Of a stretch of DNA of 64,000 nt, positions 61,131 through 64,000 are shown in pieces (position 1 is the first letter of the stretch; each line of letters starts with the position of its first letter). The position numbers were made by a program, and so were the translations under genes. The stretch is from Acidobacteriaceae bacterium. GTDB lineage: Bacteria; Acidobacteriota; Terriglobia; Terriglobales; Acidobacteriaceae. Below the pieces are notes generated by a model, which saw nothing but the letters and a program-made list of their open reading frames with translations, was not told the DNA's origin and did no database searches. The stretch is from assembly GCA_030049955.1 (NCBI GenBank), contig JASIJX010000177.1:10670-74669 (forward strand), written 5' to 3'.

Positions 61131-62963
61131 ATGATGGAGCGAAGAGAGTTTTGCAAACTGGCTGGAATATCTGCGGCCGCGGCTCTGGTTTCTGAGACCC
61201 ACCTGCTTGCTGAAGCCGCATCAACGCAGGAAAGCGCCTCGGAAACGGCCTCGCCTGACGCCTACGACTACGCCCGGTTTTGCGCGTTACCCGAAGACCA
61301 ACGCGTGTTCTCCGTTCTTCGAAATGGCCGCATCGAGACCATTGGGCTGAATGAAGCTGATTGGAAACCAACCGCGTGGGGCACGCCTCCTGAGCTTCCT
61401 GGCGGCTCCTGGGATGGCGTCCCAATGACTTCTCCGCTGCTCGGGCTCAATGGCAATGGTCCCTATCAGCCTACCTGGGAGTCGCTCGTTGATTACGAAG
61501 CGCCCGACTGGTATCGCGATGCAAAGTTCGGTATCTGGGCCCACTGGAGCCCGCAATGCGTGCCGGAAGCCGGCGACTGGTATGCGCGCAACATGTACAT
61601 CGAGCACATGGAGCGACCCAAGCTCAAGGGCTCAAGCCAGTACCTTTATCACCAAGAACACTACGGCCCGCAATCCCGTTTCGGCTATAAGGACCTTTGC
61701 CCGCAGTGGACGCTGCTGAACTGGGAGCCCGATGCGCTCACCGAACGCTACAAGAAGGCCGGCGCAAAGTTCCTTTTCGCCCTCGCTAACCACCATGACG
61801 GTTTGGACACCTGGAACTCGCGCCATCAACCTTGGAACGCCACGTCCATTGGCCCACACCGCGATGTCATCGGAGAATGGGCCCGGGCCGCTCGCAATCA
61901 GGGCATGCGTTTTGGGGTCACGGTTCACCAGGCGCGCAACTGGTGGTGGTTTCAGACCGCGCACGGCACCGACACATCTGGTCCCTACGACGGCATTCCG
62001 TACGAGGGACGCTTGCGCATTGCAGAAGGGAAGAACCAGTGGTGGGAGGGCCTCGACCCGCAGCGACTTTACGCTCCCAAGCACCCCTTTGATGCGCTAC
62101 CCGACGTTTCCTACGTCAAGAACTTCTACGATCGTACCCGCGACCTCATCGACCAGCACGATCCCGACCTGCTTTATTTCGACAATTCACTTCTGCCGCT
62201 CGGCTGGGGCGGCATGAACATTGGCGCATATTACTACAATCACAACCTGAAGACGCGCGGCGGCCGCATGGAGGCCGTCCTCAACGTCAAGCAGGTTCCC
62301 GATCGCCTGCTCAAGGCGGTCGTAGCCGATTGCGAACGCGGCATCAACGCATCCATCACATCGTATCCCTGGCAATCGGAGACCTGTATCGGGGACTGGC
62401 ACTACAAGCGCGAACTCTTCGATCAGCCCGGGGAGTTCGGAGGCTATCTGGCGCCGCGCGACGTAATCCATTGGCTCATCGATACAGTCAGCAAGAACGG
62501 AACCTTTGTCTTGAACATTCCCGGCCGGCCCGACGGCACGATCGACAGCAAAGAGATTGCGATCCTGGATCAGATCACCGCATGGACTCAGGTCAACGGC
62601 GAGGCCATCTTCGCGACACGGCCGTGGAAGGTCTTCGGTGAAGGGCCCGACACGATCAAAAGCGGCTCCTTCCAAGGCAACAGCATCCAGGCCCTCGGTG
62701 CCCGGGACGTCCGCTTCACGGCCAGCAAAGACGGCCGCACCGTGTACGCGTTGGTGCTCGGCTGGCCAGCGGGTCAGATTGCCATCCAAGCGCTGGGTTA
62801 TTCGGCCTCCACCAGTCCGCGCAAGATCGATCATGTTGAGCTGGTCGGTTCCGATCGCAAGCTTCGGTGGCGTCAAACCGCCTCCAGCCTACGGATCGAT
62901 CTCCCGGCAGAGCACGATCCTACCGCAGAGATCGCCGCTGCATTCCGGATTCGCCTCGCATGA
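61131..62963 (+). CDS. Alpha-L-fucosidase, family GH29, exported
   Basis: A 610-residue GH29 enzyme. The ATG at 61131 (or 61134) follows GGAGACGG and gives a twin-arginine type leader (ERREFCKLAGISAAAALV). GH29 landmarks: KFGIWAHWSPQ, YYN-type and FALANHHDGLDTWNSRHQPW (substrate-binding histidines and tryptophan), and DPDLLYFDNSLLPLG with the nucleophile aspartate. A C-terminal beta domain follows residue 500. It releases L-fucose from glycan ends in the periplasm. Unusually, about 80 residues precede the barrel (PTWESL). Together with fucU, sulfatases and a FucP remnant it identifies the locus as fucose-directed. Confidence 0.9.
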   Translation: MMERREFCKLAGISAAAALVSETHLLAEAASTQESASETASPDAYDYARFCALPEDQRVFSVLRNGRIETIGLNEADWKPTAWGTPPELPGGSWDGVPMTSPLLGLNGNGPYQPTWESLVDYEAPDWYRDAKFGIWAHWSPQCVPEAGDWYARNMYIEHMERPKLKGSSQYLYHQEHYGPQSRFGYKDLCPQWTLLNWEPDALTERYKKAGAKFLFALANHHDGLDTWNSRHQPWNATSIGPHRDVIGEWARAARNQGMRFGVTVHQARNWWWFQTAHGTDTSGPYDGIPYEGRLRIAEGKNQWWEGLDPQRLYAPKHPFDALPDVSYVKNFYDRTRDLIDQHDPDLLYFDNSLLPLGWGGMNIGAYYYNHNLKTRGGRMEAVLNVKQVPDRLLKAVVADCERGINASITSYPWQSETCIGDWHYKRELFDQPGEFGGYLAPRDVIHWLIDTVSKNGTFVLNIPGRPDGTIDSKEIAILDQITAWTQVNGEAIFATRPWKVFGEGPDTIKSGSFQGNSIQALGARDVRFTASKDGRTVYALVLGWPAGQIAIQALGYSASTSPRKIDHVELVGSDRKLRWRQTASSLRIDLPAEHDPTAEIAAAFRIRLA

Positions 62964-63141
62964 GAGCTGCCCTGCGCCCCACGCGCTTAAAACTCGATTC
63001 CCACGATCCGGATTCACCGTTAAGATTTGTATTCACTCGGGACCTCGTTTACCAGCCGCCCCGAGCGGATTGATTCGAGCGTTGTACGCGCCCCCCAGGA
63101 GGCAAAACTCGCGACAACGGCATATCGGAACAACGGAACCG

Positions 63142-63402
63142 TCATGCTGATCGCCATGCGTTTTGCGGGCCTGATAGGCTATGCCCCATTAGCGGAGAAG
63201 ACACCGCACCACCGACGATGGCCAGGACCAGTAGCGGCGAGTCTCCCTTGGTGCGATCGCCGAGATCTCGTATGCCGAGTGCGAATATTGTGGGATACAT
63301 CAACGACATGAAGAAGCTCGTAAGCAGCAATGCGAACAGCCCGTCCCAATCGGGACCAGAATTGCGATCAGCACAAGTGCGATTTTGATGCCTGTTCGGC
63401 AT
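63142..63402 (-). pseudogene. L-fucose permease FucP, C-terminal fragment
   Basis: The minus strand encodes LLTSFFMSLMYPTIFALGI followed by RDLGDRTKGDSPLLVLAIVG and GAVSSPLMG, the tenth to eleventh helix region of FucP-type MFS permeases. The frame upstream belongs to a different reading (GIKIALVLIAILVPIGT fits the preceding helix, shifted by a frame), and downstream the last helices are missing. It is therefore a truncated, frameshifted remnant. The stretch 62964-63141 before it shows no gene. Confidence 0.72.
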
Positions 63403-63752
63403 TTATCGAGGGTTGCCGCGAGCTGATCTATATTATATTGACCTGGAATGAAATTCACTTGCGGACTCAGCTCATAGAACGAGCGCTCGATGAAAGACGA
63501 GAAGTTGTTGCGCAAGACGACACAATAATCAGCGGCCGAAAGCGATGGCATCCACTCATCTTTCTACCTCCTGGTTCGGGTTTTCTGTAAGGAGCCTGGC
63601 CATCCTGCGTCGAATACTGTCGAGAAGGGCTGATCGAGAGACTCCGGTCGAAGTGACTTCCTCTGAGAGCTGAGCCAGGCCGAGGATTTCACGTGATGCG
63701 CGGAGACCCACGCCGGAAGCATTGCTCTGAACGGAATGTCTGGTTAGCGAGG

Positions 63753-63955
63753 CTTCCCTGTTATGGAACCTCAACTGCCATTGAAATTCCCTGTTCCGCA
63801 CGAATAATTCCCTGTTCCATAATCCTTGTTGCTTGCAATCCGAAGTCCCGCAGCTCTCCTGAATTCAGCAAATACGAGCCGCCGCTCACAAGATGGACAA
63901 CCCTGAAAAGGCGCTGAAACCACAATTTCCCTGTATTTTTCCCTGTTAACGGGAA
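63753..63955. repeat. Right cluster of AATTCCCTG repeats with TTTCCCTGTTAACGGGAA
   Basis: CTTCCCTG at 63753-63760, AATTCCCTG at 63785-63793 and 63806-63814, ATTTCCCTG at 63925-63933 and the near-palindrome TTTCCCTGTTAACGGGAA at 63938-63955. The left cluster at 19186-19343 has the same units, and its final segment (TTCCCTGTACTTCTACCTGT and on) matches 63927-63955 closely. The open frames translated from it on the minus strand contain repeated EQGI and are artefacts of the repeat. Confidence 0.62.
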
Positions 63956-64000
63956 TTTGTTCGGTAGAGATGGGTTCGCTCCGGACTCCATACACCGCCA

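Noticed and set aside
63556..63991. Short minus-strand frames with EQGI repeats and an apparent helical segment
   Set aside because: They are translations of the AATTCCCTG repeat cluster and its flank; the repeat explains the recurring residues. The frame at 63556-63801 has a coding-like C-terminal part but no family.
1..64000. CRISPR arrays, tRNA or rRNA genes
   Set aside because: I looked for regularly spaced direct repeats and cloverleaf or rRNA-like segments and found none; the repeat clusters present are irregular and short.

Overview
The window looks like chromosomal DNA of a free-living, polysaccharide-degrading Gram-negative bacterium, most likely an Acidobacteriota of the Terriglobia type. 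This is an inference from two very large outer-membrane receptors with an N-terminal carboxypeptidase-regulatory domain, many Tat-targeted sulfatases and glycosidases, and the general coding style. No rRNA or tRNA gene was seen to confirm it.

Region 1 (1-18.7 kb) is dense, ordered and intact. Two divergent operons share a 270-base promoter region that carries an inverted pair of 12-base sites. Rightward is a C-P lyase-type phosphonate operon in the order phnG-H-I-J-K-L-D-D-C-E-E-M, followed by a lipid-exporter-like ABC protein. Leftward are a BmrC/BmrD-like heterodimeric ABC exporter, a phn-associated 2H phosphoesterase (DUF1045) and a phosphohexomutase. phnN, phnO, phnP and phnF are absent from the window. 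The most unusual point is that PhnJ, the radical-SAM C-P lyase subunit, keeps its whole fold and its radical-site glycine but has lost three of the four conserved cysteines, while PhnK carries an extra cysteine-containing insert.

Region 2 (18.7-23 kb) is a graveyard: fragments of IS256 and IS3 transposases, the first 40 or so codons of a sugar transporter, a decayed copy of an oxidoreductase domain found intact 4 kb further on, and an alpha-galactosidase with two stop codons and two frameshifts. It begins with a cluster of short AATTCCCTG repeats. The same repeat cluster returns at 63.75-63.96 kb, so the 45 kb between look like one accessory island.

Region 3 (23-30.4 kb) is a leftward LysR-regulated cluster: an anion:cation symporter-type MFS transporter, a sugar phosphate isomerase/epimerase, a single-chain desaturase-Rieske-reductase fusion and a sulfatase.

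Region 4 (30.4-63.4 kb) is a polysaccharide-utilisation region aimed at sulfated, fucose- and galactose-containing glycans: two SusC/Oar-type receptors, two further sulfatases, glycosidases of families GH3, GH27, GH28, GH29 and a clan-A (GH39-like) type, a Tat-exported nitrilase-family amidohydrolase, a CehA/McbA-type metallohydrolase, an NHL-repeat protein, an L-fucose mutarotase, an aldo/keto reductase and a zinc alcohol dehydrogenase. A logical flow is: sulfatases and glycosidases trim the glycan, receptors import fragments, fucosidase releases L-fucose, FucU interconverts anomers and the two dehydrogenases begin oxidation. A fucose permease (FucP) is present only as a fragment. Three IS66 remnants and a 170-280-base repeat present in three copies interrupt this region.
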